NCBI GenBank assembly: GCA_905250075.1
Contig: CAJNOP010000001.1
Span: 710,553 to 774,552 of the forward strand
Reading direction: 5' to 3'
DNA: 64,000 bases
DNA from: Rotaria sp. Silwood1
Lineage: Eukaryota; Rotifera; Eurotatoria; Philodinida; Philodinidae
A program made the translations under genes and the position numbers. Every line of letters begins with the position of its first letter. Within the stretch, counting starts at the first letter, position 1. The notes beneath the pieces are model-generated. The model was not told the DNA's origin, made no database searches, and saw only the letters and a program-made list of their open reading frames with translations. Shown one piece after another: positions 52,672-63,481 of the stretch.

Positions 52672-55600
52672 ATGATCTTAGCAGCAGCTGCATGTGCTGT
52701 GGCTGGTGCTGCAGGACTTTCTTATATATTTGATGATAATAGTGATGAACAACAATCAACTAATATGAAATATGAAACAGTTACTGTATCATCAACTATT
52801 CTTGATAAACAAGGTATTGTTAAATATGTTATACATCCGTATTCATATATGTATTATCCATTTATTAAACAAGAACAAAATAAATGTATTGTGACCTTTA
52901 TCAATCAAAATAAATTAAATCAATTAAAATTACCAATAGAAAATTATAAAGAAAAAATGAATGACTCGATATTTAAACAAGATTTTTCTATTATTTTCTT
53001 TTGGTCAATACCATTAAAAGCTCATCTACTACAAACATCAACAAAATCATGTTTTATTAGAGAAAATTTCAATATTTTTGAACGTAGTGTAATAAAAATT
53101 AGTATTGGAATTCAAAATGTAAGAAGAAAACTATTTTATATTATTATTAATCCTTTGATTATACGTGAGACTTTTTGGCTGATCATAACTTTTACAATCT
53201 TCTTTTTTTTTCTCCTTATACTTTTACCATTATCGCATCATTACATGATCTCTAATTTTGGTTTTTTTGAACAACTACTAGCTTTCAATGTTTGAGTTAT
53301 TTATTTTATTGTCTGTACATCTATCACAGACAACCCTGCAAGCCTTTCTTTGCCTTTTACTTCTACTTCGTATTTTCATCAATTTACTAAAAATGCTTGC
53401 ATTGAAAACCGAGCCCGAAAGTCAGGCTCGCTGCATGTTTAATCTCATTGTATATGTTAATCTGGTGGGAAAAAAATGAATTATGAATTCATAGGTCTCT
53501 CAGAATTCATACGCTCTTTGTATCTAAATCATTTAAAATGCAATGAAAAAAAATAGAAATCGATAAGACTACGTAAAATCTTAGAATATTCAACATTACT
53601 AGATTTATATATTATGATATGGAACCATCAAATTTGTGCAAGTACTGAATTTTATGATTTTAGTTAAGAGCTAACGCAATGAGGTATTTATGCCTGATTG
53701 TAGAATTCTATACGGAAACCCACATTTTTGTCATGTTTCCGAAAACAAATCATAGCTAAAGAGTTAAACTAAATATCTATTTCAGAAAATAAATGAAAAT
53801 ATTGATATGTCTGATATTCCATCAGAAATAGCACTTTCAAATTATGATCCATATTCTTATGAAACAAATCGACGAAAACCATCATTAATTATAAATCATG
53901 ATGAATATGATAATACATTGGATTCATTATCATATAATCGAATAACCAATGACGATATTATTCCAATCGGTATACTTAAAAAAAAGAAACCAAATATGAA
54001 TGAAAATGATAATAATCAAAAAAGATTTTGTTATGATAAAATATCAAGTAATGTGAATTATATTGAACAAAAATGATTAATTTATTTTAAAAATTTAAGA
54101 TTCTAATCAAGAAAATCTAATGAGAAATATAATATTGAAAAATGTAAATTTATGTGTAGAAAACTTATCAAAAATTTTAAATGAATCATGTTCAAACACT
54201 GAAAAACAATCAACTGCATTATATGATTCATCTTCATTTACTTCGTTAATGAATAATAATAATCAATCAAAATCATCTATTCGACAAGATATTTATAAAA
54301 AGAAGCATTCAGAATTATTCAAAGTATGAATGCCTATTAGAATCTTTTCTATTTTAAAATGGAGGATAAAGAGATGTCACATATGTTCAGTGTCCTTCAT
54401 AATATCACAAGAAAAACAATCAGTAAAATATTCAAACTGATATTGGTCTATTTATAGAGAAAGTGTTTTTTTTATATGATCCGTCTAAATTGATGAAATA
54501 CTATTTCGAATGACGTTACGGTCTCTAACGAACTACTAACAAGGGAAGTTTTTTAACTAATCTCGAGCTTTCTAATTCATCTTTTGGTTATAAGTACGTC
54601 TCCATGACACTAAATCGTTTATACTGACGACTTATCGTTTCCTAGCAGAGCCCGAAAACGAACCGAACTCGAACCGAACTAAGACGGTTCGGTTCGGTTC
54701 GAGTCGAACCGAACCGATCTCGATCCGGTTTTTTAAAATTTAGTCGAACCGAACCGAACCCGAACCGCTCTTTCAAAAACGTAGTGGAACCGAACCGAAC
54801 CCGAACCGCCCTTTTTAAAACAGAATCGAACCGAATCGAACTCGAACCACTTCTTAAAAAGCGACCTTAAGCTTAACTGCGCCTAACTAATTTTTAAAAA
54901 GCGAATAAATATGGACAAATACATAAGCAAAATGATTAGCTGAGCTATAATCTTTTTTGTAAGATTGTGATGCTATATGGGATTATCAAACGATCTTTAA
55001 TCGAACATTTTACATCAGGGATTGTGGACGATCAATTTATATTTACAAAAATTTATCAAGTCAAGAAATCAATTGTAAAAGATTCCATTTTATTTTGAAT
55101 TTAAACCGAATTTATATAAAATTCAAAAAAATTCATTAAACTCAAAATAATTTAGATTACATCTAAATAAATTTGAAGTATTTTAAGCTCCATTTTAATT
55201 AATTTAAGTTTCACTTTGTATAGTTATCTATAGAAATCAAAAGAAACCTTTTATCTCTCAGGTCTACTAGCAATGGTATCTGTACAAGTTTTTTATAATA
55301 GTTAGAAAATAATAGGAACGGATCACCGCTGTTTTCTTACGGGATCTTCTATAGTGATGATCGGATGTTAACGTATAATAGCAGTTTCTCTCTTTATTTC
55401 TGATCTATTTTTCTTGAAGTCATGTATTTTGACGATTGGGCTGTTGCATTTTAATTCACAAAAAATTATTATTTCCAGAAATTAATTCTCAATAATTTAA
55501 ATCTAAAATAATTTTAAATTTATTCCACATAACAATTTAAATTTAATTTAAATTAAAATTTTGGTATCAGAAAAATTTTTATTTAATTTAAATTTATATT

Positions 55601-57337
55601 GGCAACAGTTTTAGTTTAAAATAAACTTACAGGAAAATGCCACGCCTATCAGAAACCGAACCGAACTATAATGGTTCGGTTCGGTTCGGTTCGACTCGAA
55701 TCGAACCGATCTCGAACCGGTTTTTTTAAAATTTAGCCGAACCGAACCGAACTCGAACCGATTTTTTTAAACACAGTCGAACCGAACCGAACTCGAACCC
55801 ACTTTTTTAAGACATATTCGAGCCGAACCGAACCCGAACCAATTTTTTAAAAAATTAGTCGAACCGAACCGAACTCGAACCCGTAAAAGTCCGTGCGATT
55901 CGGGCTCTGTTTCCTAGTATATAGTTTATGTTATACTGAAACGAAAAGCTTTTTGTATTGTGAAATTAGCATCAATCGTTTATTTCTACAAAGATAGAGG
56001 CTCATTGTGCAAATTTCTAATGTTGTTAAAGCTTGCTTCTCTTGCGACTATTTTCGATATAATGACAAAAGATTACTAATGTCATTACGTTGTTTGTTGT
56101 ATAAATCTGAGTTTAAATATTGTATCAGGTTTTTAATCTAATAAACAAGCTATTATATACTAGATTCCTCTTTATAACAGCTTTGAAACTTCATAGTTCA
56201 ATCTAGTTACAAATTTCAAAAAAGCTGATAACATAATTTATTGATATATTTTTAGTCTCAAGTTATTAGGATCATAAATGAGTAATGATTTGAAAAAATG
56301 CCAGTGTTTTTTCATAACATTAACCATGTCTTAGGAACGAAAAAATTTCAACACGAACGCTTTTAGAATTTTCTTAGTCTCACTAATTCCTACTTCTGAA
56401 CAAAAGATGAAGTCGCAAGTTCGAGATTAGTCGAAATACCTTTTCAATAAGCTAAGCAAGATCACTTTTTCATGAGTCAACTTAACCGATATAATTATGT
56501 AGATCATCTGTAAAACTAATTGTAACACCATATACATAATCAATTTCGTGGAACGCAATCGAAAAGGAGTGTTGAAGGATATCGGATAGAAATTTTGCGC
56601 CCCACACAAATTGTAACAGATGCTAATCAGAGACTATCATCGACATTGATATATGGTTACCGATCATACACCAAAAACGGCTTGTTACTATTTCCTTATT
56701 GTATCTTTGTAGGAGTAAGTAAAAGGATGGTGTAGAAACGTATCCCAAAATAGATGGAATAAAACAATCGTTTTGTGATTAGCGACAGCAGATACATCAT
56801 GTTTCACATTTTAATCCTGCAGGGATTATACTAACAGCTTGTCTTCATAAAAATCAATGATATTTCTCTTGAATAAAAAGCTTTGAATCAAACAATTTTT
56901 AATAATAGTAGATTTCTTGTTTTTAATAATTCTTTTTTTTTCAAAAATTCAAGCATGAAAAAAGTCTTGATTCTCTGAACTATGGAAGTGATAATACAAA
57001 ACCTATAGAACAATTATCTGATGGTATAATTTTACATCGTGGTAAACAATTTGGTATAGCCCTAGGTAAACCGATGATACGCAAATATAATGAAAATGAA
57101 GAATTTCCTTCAAAATATTCTCATTCAATTAATGAACTAAATAGATTATTATCGAAAACAAATTGTTTATTAATGCAACAACAAAACATTGAATCAATTG
57201 AAGATCTAATTCGATTATTTTTAGAACAAGGACAAAAAAAATTTAGTGAAATAATGATTGATTCATTTAAAGTTGATCCATTTATTGTTGAACAAATTAA
57301 TATAATACTTATGAAATGGGCAAAAAGTTTGACTTAA
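52672..57337 (+). CDS. Unknown 438-aa protein, head to head with TERT
   Basis: Exons 52672-53118, 53786-54047, 54100-54323 and 56954-57337 total 1317 nt, and phases agree at every join. N-terminus: an Ala-rich hydrophobic helix (MILAAAACAVAGAAGLSYIF), a possible signal anchor. Then a region with Tyr/Ile/Lys-rich segments; a polar Asn/Asp/Ser-rich middle (exons 2-3); and a helical C-terminal exon containing LNRLLSKTNCLL and IEDLIRLFLEQGQKKFSEIM. No family is recognised. Reading through the exon 1 donor extends the frame to 53295 with a hydrophobic tail, so a retained-intron form ending there is possible. The third intron is 2.6 kb and contains a 1.26-kb hAT-like element. A 6-base-upstream TTG is not used; the first ATG is at 52672. 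Confidence 0.65.
54655..54857. repeat. Left subterminal GAACC array of the hAT-like element
   Basis: About four units of roughly 40 bp containing AACCGAACCGAAC separated by TTTTTAAAA-type spacers. It includes a short GGTTCGGTTCGGTT inverted block. Confidence 0.85.
55650..55883. repeat. Right subterminal GAACC array of the hAT-like element
   Basis: Same unit and same orientation as the left array, with the same opening order (GAACCGAACT, GGTTCGGTT, CGAACCGATCTCGA, then TTTAAAATTTAG). The two blocks are therefore direct copies, not mirror images. Confidence 0.85.
56779..56840. repeat. Short interspersed repeat, copy 1
   Basis: Contains ACAGCAGATACATCATGTTT and CCTGCAGGGATTATACTAA. A diverged copy lies at 62235..62296 in a tektin-2 intron. 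Non-coding. Confidence 0.55.
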
Positions 57338-57628
57338 TAGAAAATTTCTAACGACATCTCTCTTTCGATATTTTTCTATTGTAAACTTTACTACAAAATA
57401 AATTCATAAAAAAATTACAAATCAACTTATTGCTTATAATTTCATCTTAAAAATATTAATTTAAAAAAAAAAACCTTTGATAGTTGTCAAGGTTATCCAT
57501 AGAGATGTCAGTAAGAATGGCAAGCAAACATACCTTGCGCGCTTACTAGAAATCAACAGCCATCATTATTATTATTATTTCTGTTTCGAAATCTTATTGT
57601 TGTTGAATAGAACAGAATAATTCTGATC

Positions 57629-60600
57629 ATGAGCGGATTTGAATCACTTTCAAAACCATTAAAACCTCGATCCGAAGTTGCCGTACATACACTTCATCCA
57701 ACACTTGAACAAAAACCACGAGCTAAGTATAGTGTACCTGATTGGTTCAATCATAAGTAAGATTTTTAAATGTTTTATTTCCCTTTTTTTTTGTTTTTTT
57801 GTTTTGTTCTTCAGTTACGCCATTTCATATGATGCAGAACGTAGTCGAAATGTTTCGCATCAAGTAAGACAAGATGGTCGAAGATTGACTAATGAAACAT
57901 ATAATGAATCATGGTGGAATAAACATGATAAGTAAGTTAACTAATATATGGAGAGTATCATTCGTAAATGGTGTGACTTCGTAAAATTAAAGTATGTGTA
58001 TCTCATGATGATGAACTTTTCTACAGTTACTTTTTATATATTATGTGTATGTCTAGTTGTTCTAGATACCTTTAAAAAAATTAGCGCTAGAGACCTTTGT
58101 CTCGAGAACTTATTAGTAACTAACTAACGTTTAAAGCAACATCGACTTTCACTTCATGTATTCGAGTTTTTTTTTCAAAAATGCAATACAATGCACCAGT
58201 TGTGAAAACAAAATGTTACATTCTGTAGACAACTTCTGAAACTAAAAAAAATTCTAGTCAAAGTATTTTCTGAGCATACCTAGATTTTTCAAAAAATTGA
58301 TTTCATTTTCGTTAGAGATATGATAGGGTATGAATCAGAAATGGAACCAGTACGACTTTTAGACCGACCGGTAACCGGTAAACCCACCTGTCTAACCTTT
58401 TCAGACCACTGTCAGTTCTAGTTGTCAAAAATTCAGACTAGTTCCATCTCTATATCAGGTATGTGATACAACTTGGCAAATAAAGTTTGTCACACGATGA
58501 ACCATGTTCTCCATATCTGAACCATTTCTTTTCGGACTGTGAATTATCGATGTATCATGCGTTACCGGTAGACCGGTCGGTAGCCGGTAGACCGGTCAGT
58601 TGCCGGTACACCGGTCAGTTGCCGGTACATCGGTTCCATCTCTGGTATGAATATACATACAAAAAACTGCTCTTATAACTGAACGAGAAGTTCGAAATCA
58701 ATGCTAAACAATTTAAATCCTCTTTTCGAATCTGTAGATGATGGTAAGAGAAAAAATTTTGTTTCGGAATTTGATAGGATTTCTAGAAATATCTAAAAAG
58801 ATAGTTTTTGATGACAAATAACGACATTACACATAGAATAATGAAACAATTATCTCTAAAACACTTAGTATAATCTTTAAGACTCGGAAATATAACTGAT
58901 TTATAGACAATAGCGGACTTTATAACTCACGAATAACTTTTACGACTCTTAATATTGTCTAGCTAACTAAACAAAACTCTCCGAAAGAAGTTTACTATGC
59001 TTATATAAAAAGATGAAAAATTTGAATGTAACTAAGCAAAATATAATTGATACAGTAGTGGCAAACAAGTCTCATTACTATTGAAAAAGCACCTAAACTT
59101 CAATTCTTTGGTTTCATATTTTGATCACAAATAGAGTAAGTCGAACTCCGATAACAAGGACCCCATGAGAACCTGAATGGCCTTCACATAAAGGAGCTCG
59201 AAGGTCGATACAAAGTTTTTCTTCCAACAAAGATATTTCAATATGGGAAATACATATCATTGCGTTTGATCATTTATACCAAAGTTCATTGTCGCCTCTA
59301 TCATGAATAAACATTTTATATCAAATAGTTTTACTTTGCCTAGTTTATGAATTAATTTTTGAGTATTCTAGACATAACAGTTGATCGGTCTCGTCATCTT
59401 TTTTCTACAAACTTCATGATTTTAGCCATCAACAACTGAGAGATCCGTCCTTAAGTCATCCGAAACAATGACAGCTTTCCATCTCTGTATTTTACTGCAT
59501 TGAAGTACTCTATCTACAACATAATATAGGCAGGCGAAGCTTTATTTGTTAACAAGAAGAAGTATGCTAAAGCATCAAAACCATGGAGAACCAGAAAACT
59601 GTCAAAAGAGTCATGTTTGAACTCTGGGAGAAAAAATGCTATGTTTGTAATTAACATATTAATGCAAAAGACTTGAAGTTCATATAGTTTTAACTCACTA
59701 GCGAGACTTCTTGCGACGACTGAAATACACCTTCTTGGTGGTTTATTTATTAATCCTAATATCTATTTCAGTGACGTACGTATTTCTGATCGGCTTGATG
59801 AAATTGATAAATGGCGCAAAACTCTTGAATATACAATTCAAGATGTTGATCGTGAAATTCAAGCTATTCAGTCGGCTAAAGAACAATGTGAACGTTATTT
59901 AGAACATATGCGAAGTCCACTAGGTAAATAATTATTTTAAAAAAACCAAAAGCATATCGAGTTTTATTTTTTTTTTAAAGATGTTTCATTGGAAAATTAT
60001 GTCACACGTGATGGACGTAAAGCAATTGATAATGTTGATGATGAAGCTGAACGTGAATTAAAAAAGGTAAATTAATTAATAGTATAAATAAATAAACGAT
60101 TTGAAAGCCAAACAATAAAATAATTTGATTCATCTAAAAGAATACATTGTTTTATACATTCGTTATATTGAACATATTCAATTGATTCTTGATTAACAAA
60201 TAGAATACGTTGTTTTTTATAATCACATAATATCCAATCTAATGTACGTTCATAACCAGTTAAACCAGAGATACAACCAATATTATTTAAATCAATATGA
60301 TAATATTCTTTATCAAGTAATGAATCATATACATATAAACAATAATCTTCATAATGTTTTGATGAATAACGACCATAACATATAACAATACCAATATAAT
60401 TTTCAAATGCATGTAAACCATGCATTGTACCATCATCAAATTCAAGATCACAAACATGTCTAAATTCATATTGAGATAAACGTGATAGAACTGTTGAAGT
60501 ATATGTTGATGTAAAAGAAAAATAACCATGATAAATTGATGATGAATTGCATACAAGATATCGAATTTGATTATTATGATCAAGACTAAATGGAAAACCA

Positions 60601-62953
60601 GGTAAAAGAATTTCATATTTAACTTTACATTGTCGAAGATTATAAACATATAAACTTGATGTTGATGCTACTAATAATTCATTTTTATATTTATTATAAC
60701 ATATACCTATGTAATTAATATTTGATGATTGAAAACATATTTTTTCATCACATTGTTCTGTTTCAATATTATAAATATCAACATGTGTTGAATTAGCTAA
60801 AAGAATTTTATTATCATAAAATTTTGTTATTGGTTGACAATAATATTGACGATCAAAAAGATAGATTATTTTCTGAGGATTATTTTGCCATAATGTTAAA
60901 TTATTTAAACTAGAACTTCGATTATTATTTACTTTTTTTGGTATTGAAAGCTCAAATATAATTGTTGAACTTGGTAATGAACTTGTACGACGACGATGAT
61001 GATCACGATAAGAAAATCTATAATTAGGTTTGATATTTAAACAAGTTACAAAACGAAGTTGACATTGTTCATCATCATCACCTTCATCATCACTTGATGC
61101 TAATTCAACATGATAAATAATTGGTGATGATAATGTTTTTGTTCGATCCTCAAGTTTTTCTGTAATTGTTGATACATATGCATAATATTGAACTTCATTC
61201 TCATTTGAAAATAATATTGCATTAGTGCAATTGATAGGTGGTATAATAGTTGTAGTTTCAAATAAATTATTTAATTCTTGTTTATCAGATAGAAGAAGTT
61301 GTTCTGCATATGATAAATATTGTTTATTATCATATTCTTTACTATTCCGTACAATTAATTTAGCTTCGTCGACAGCTGTTTTAATTTTTTCATTAATTGA
61401 TGAGGATTTTAATAATAGAAGTTCTCGTCGGCGAGTTTCAGGAGTTGAACTATTTGTTCGAATACGTGGCATTAAGCAAACCTTGATAATACTAAACTAA
61501 GAAAAAAGCAGCGCACATACATGCATATATAAGAATAACAACATTCTTTTGCGTAGGAAGTCTACGTGATCGATGGTATCAAACGACAACTTCATCAACA
61601 AGTACAAACGGCTTTTGATCAAATTGCTCGTCTTAATGAAGCTAAACAACAACTAATTCGAGTATATTTTATTGAATTTAGAAATGCTTTCTCGATAGTT
61701 AATATTATTATATAATTTAGGATTTACAAGATAAGCATACAGCTTTTGGTATATGTGAAGAAAATTTACAATTAAATGAATTTTCACCAAATATTAGTTA
61801 TAAACCTGATCCATGTCGACCAATCAAAGGACAAATAACACCAGAAGAATGGCATGCTTTTTCGAAATATAACAAAGATCGTGCAGAAAAAGAAAGTATA
61901 AAAAAGAAAGAAAACTAGAGTTTCTAGAAATATTTTTCATTGAAATGTTTTTTTTTTGAAGTGTATGAATCCGTACGTCTTCGTGAAAGTATATTTCATA
62001 CAATGGGTCAATCAGCTGCTGATCTTGAATCACAAGGAAAAACAAGTGAATATGCATTACGAAAACGTCTTCACGAACTTGAACGAGCACTCAAAGAACT
62101 TGAATGGCAAAAGAAACAAGTAAGTCTTTTTTTCTTGAAATGCGATCTTAAAATTTTGGATGCTCCTCACAGACTTTGATATACGGTCTAAGACCGTCTA
62201 TGAATAATAGGGAGATAAAGCAGCTTTCTTATGATCAATAACAGCAGCTACATCGTATTTTATATTTTAACCCGGCAGGGACTGTACTAAAAGCTTTTAT
62301 TTTTAGATTCATGAATTTTTCTTATTGTGTATTTTAGACGGAGGAAGAAATCCTTAGTAATGAAAATGATATTGATCGTTTAGAAAAAGCGATTCGAGGT
62401 AAAAGATAAATGTTTTGAAAATATTATTGCATTAATTATTTTATTTTAGATAAAGAACCATTAATTAAATTAGCAATGACACGACAAGAAAATCGTCATA
62501 ATAGACCTGGAATGGATTTAGTTCGTGATGAAGTTTCATATGGAGTATATTTATTTATTTATTTATTTACTTATTATTGTGCTTATTTCATATTTTCTAT
62601 CTAAAATTTAGTTATGTGATGAAATTCAACAATTAAAAGCTGAAAAACGTGCCTTAGAAGATCAATTAAAACAAACAAAGTAATAGAAAATTTATAAAAA
62701 AAAAAAAATTCCTTTTTTTTGTTTTAAATTAATCTCATTTAGACATGCATGGAATATTCTTCAACAACAATTACATAGAATTGAAGATGAAATAGCTGTT
62801 AAATCAAATTCAATAATGCTTGAAAAACGAGCATTAGAAACTCGACGTCGTCTTAATACAGAAATAACACCAAATACAGAAACTGATCGTAATCGACAAT
62901 TACTTAACATGGATTCAAGTGGCCTTCGTCCAATTCTTCAATCAATCTATTAA
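57629..62953 (+). CDS. TEKT2: Tektin-2, ciliary doublet-microtubule filament protein
   Basis: Coiled-coil protein of axonemal doublets. Eleven exons total 1356 nt, 451 aa: 57629-57756, 57815-57931, 59772-59923, 59981-60066, 61557-61661, 61721-61895, 61962-62119, 62338-62398, 62450-62544, 62612-62679, 62743-62953. Match to tektin-2 runs throughout: DWFNHNYAISYDAER, VSHQVRQDGRRLTNET, the SDRLDEIDKWRKTLE helix, SPNISYKPDP, FSKYNKDRAEKE, ALRKRLHELE and the C-terminal KSNSIMLEKRALETRRRL. The family nonapeptide RPNVELCRD reads RPGMDLVRD here, losing the Cys. Intron 2 (1.84 kb) and intron 4 (1.49 kb) are long; the latter hosts an antisense gene and the former a nested hAT-like insertion. The ATG at 57629 precedes a polar N-terminal extension (LSKPLKPRSEVAV). 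Confidence 0.95.
57990..58800. repeat. Interspersed repeat, copy C (tektin-2 intron 2), interrupted
   Basis: Sequence on both sides of the hAT-like insertion (58336..58644) aligns with copy B in TERT intron 1: upstream CTAGAGACCTTTGTC-type text, downstream CTTATAACTGAACGAGAAGTT. The family is non-coding and old, judged by divergence. Confidence 0.6.
58336..58644. mobile_element. Short non-autonomous hAT-like element, 309 bp
   Basis: Left end CAGAAATGGAACC and right end GGTTCCATCTCTG are 13-bp inverted repeats with one mismatch. An exact 8-bp duplication GTATGAAT flanks it (58328-58335 and 58645-58652) and fits the hAT target pattern. The subterminal DNA is full of ACCGGT motifs (for example GTAGACCGGTCAGTTGCCGG). 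No coding capacity. It is inserted in repeat copy C within tektin-2 intron 2. Confidence 0.9.
60072..61472 (-). CDS. Intronless 466-aa protein nested in tektin-2 intron 4
   Basis: A single open frame of 466 aa starting MPRIRTNSSTPETRRREL, wholly inside the 60067-61556 intron of tektin-2 on the opposite strand. The first ~75 residues are helical and charged. An acidic patch (SSDDEGDDDEQC) lies near residue 130. The C-terminal two-thirds (about 210-466) is made of short beta-strand-like segments with recurring hydrophobic-Tyr patterns (LLANSTHVDIYNIE, LLVASTSSLYVYNLR, CLYVYDSLL), suggestive of a WD-like beta-propeller, but canonical WD dipeptides are lacking. No family is recognised. Codon use and length argue for a real gene. 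The lack of introns, unlike its neighbours, suggests retroposition, or simply an intron-poor gene. Confidence 0.82.
   Translation of the reverse strand: MPRIRTNSSTPETRRRELLLLKSSSINEKIKTAVDEAKLIVRNSKEYDNKQYLSYAEQLLLSDKQELNNLFETTTIIPPINCTNAILFSNENEVQYYAYVSTITEKLEDRTKTLSSPIIYHVELASSDDEGDDDEQCQLRFVTCLNIKPNYRFSYRDHHRRRTSSLPSSTIIFELSIPKKVNNNRSSSLNNLTLWQNNPQKIIYLFDRQYYCQPITKFYDNKILLANSTHVDIYNIETEQCDEKICFQSSNINYIGICYNKYKNELLVASTSSLYVYNLRQCKVKYEILLPGFPFSLDHNNQIRYLVCNSSSIYHGYFSFTSTYTSTVLSRLSQYEFRHVCDLEFDDGTMHGLHAFENYIGIVICYGRYSSKHYEDYCLYVYDSLLDKEYYHIDLNNIGCISGLTGYERTLDWILCDYKKQRILFVNQESIEYVQYNECIKQCILLDESNYFIVWLSNRLFIYTIN
62235..62296. repeat. Short interspersed repeat, copy 2
   Basis: Diverged copy of 56779..56840 (ACAGCAGCTACATCG, CCCGGCAGGGACTGTACTAA) inside the 218-nt tektin-2 intron, which is longer than its neighbours because of it. 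Confidence 0.55.
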
Positions 62954-63099
62954 AAGTTTTAATCGAATTCATTATAGACATATATTTTTACTGTTCCATC
63001 TATAAGTGTGCATGTGTGTGTTTCTATATCCCATTTTATTCTTAATATGTCAAAAAGAAAAATGAATAACGCGAACAAAAATAATGCGATAACAAATTT

Positions 63100-63481
63100 T
63101 TAGTTAGTTTTTTTTATTTGAAGTGTCATTTCTTTGAATTGATATATATGAAATTGAACAAGTATGATCAAGAAATAAACACATGAACAAGCACTAATAA
63201 GAACAATCCATAAATCTGGATAACGTACGGGTGGTTGAATATAAATAGCAGCGATTAACAGTGGACATGTTATTATTATGCATAAAATTGACTAAAAATT
63301 TAAAAAAAAAGAAAATGCAATTCAATATAAGAAAAAATGATTTGAACATACGAAAAATAATTGAATTATTGATATTTGATTTAAATGTATGTATAATCGT
63401 TGAAAAGCAAGAATAGAAAAACCCAAGAATGTTAACCAGAAGATAAATACAAGATTATCTTTTATTATTAAAGGAAAGACG
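63100..63481 (-). CDS. 3' end of a multi-pass membrane protein gene
   Basis: Exons 63481-63352 and 63291-63100 join in phase (donor gtatgt) and end in TAA at 63100. About 107 residues contain at least three hydrophobic segments: LVFIFWLTFLGFSILAF, LFFSILCIIITCPLLIAA and LWIVLISACSCVYFLIIL. A short basic tail (QFKEMTLQIKKTN) follows. The pattern suits a tetraspan-type protein, but no signature is visible. The acceptor at 63482 (ttttttttag) shows coding exons continue upstream beyond what I can find in the window. It is convergent with tektin-2, 146 bp from its stop. Confidence 0.65.

Larger units (their letters stand above)
54646..55909. mobile_element. Non-autonomous hAT-like DNA transposon, 1264 bp
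   Basis: Ends CAGAGCCCGAA and TTCGGGCTCTG form perfect 11-bp inverted repeats. They are flanked by an exact 8-bp duplication TTTCCTAG (54638-54645 and 55910-55917), which fits the hAT preference nTnnnnAn. Each end carries a block of about 200-220 bp built from tandem units of CGAACCGAACCGAACTCGAA and T/A-rich spacers, in direct orientation. The AT-rich core has no open frame of note. These subterminal arrays are typical places for transposase binding. Confidence 0.93.

Noticed and set aside
54655-55883. GAACC arrays interpreted as a telomeric or satellite repeat near TERT
   Set aside because: Both arrays lie inside one element with inverted ends and an 8-bp duplication, so they are transposon subterminal repeats.
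60287-60649. 120-codon minus-strand frame
   Set aside because: Shadow of the nested 466-aa gene in another frame.
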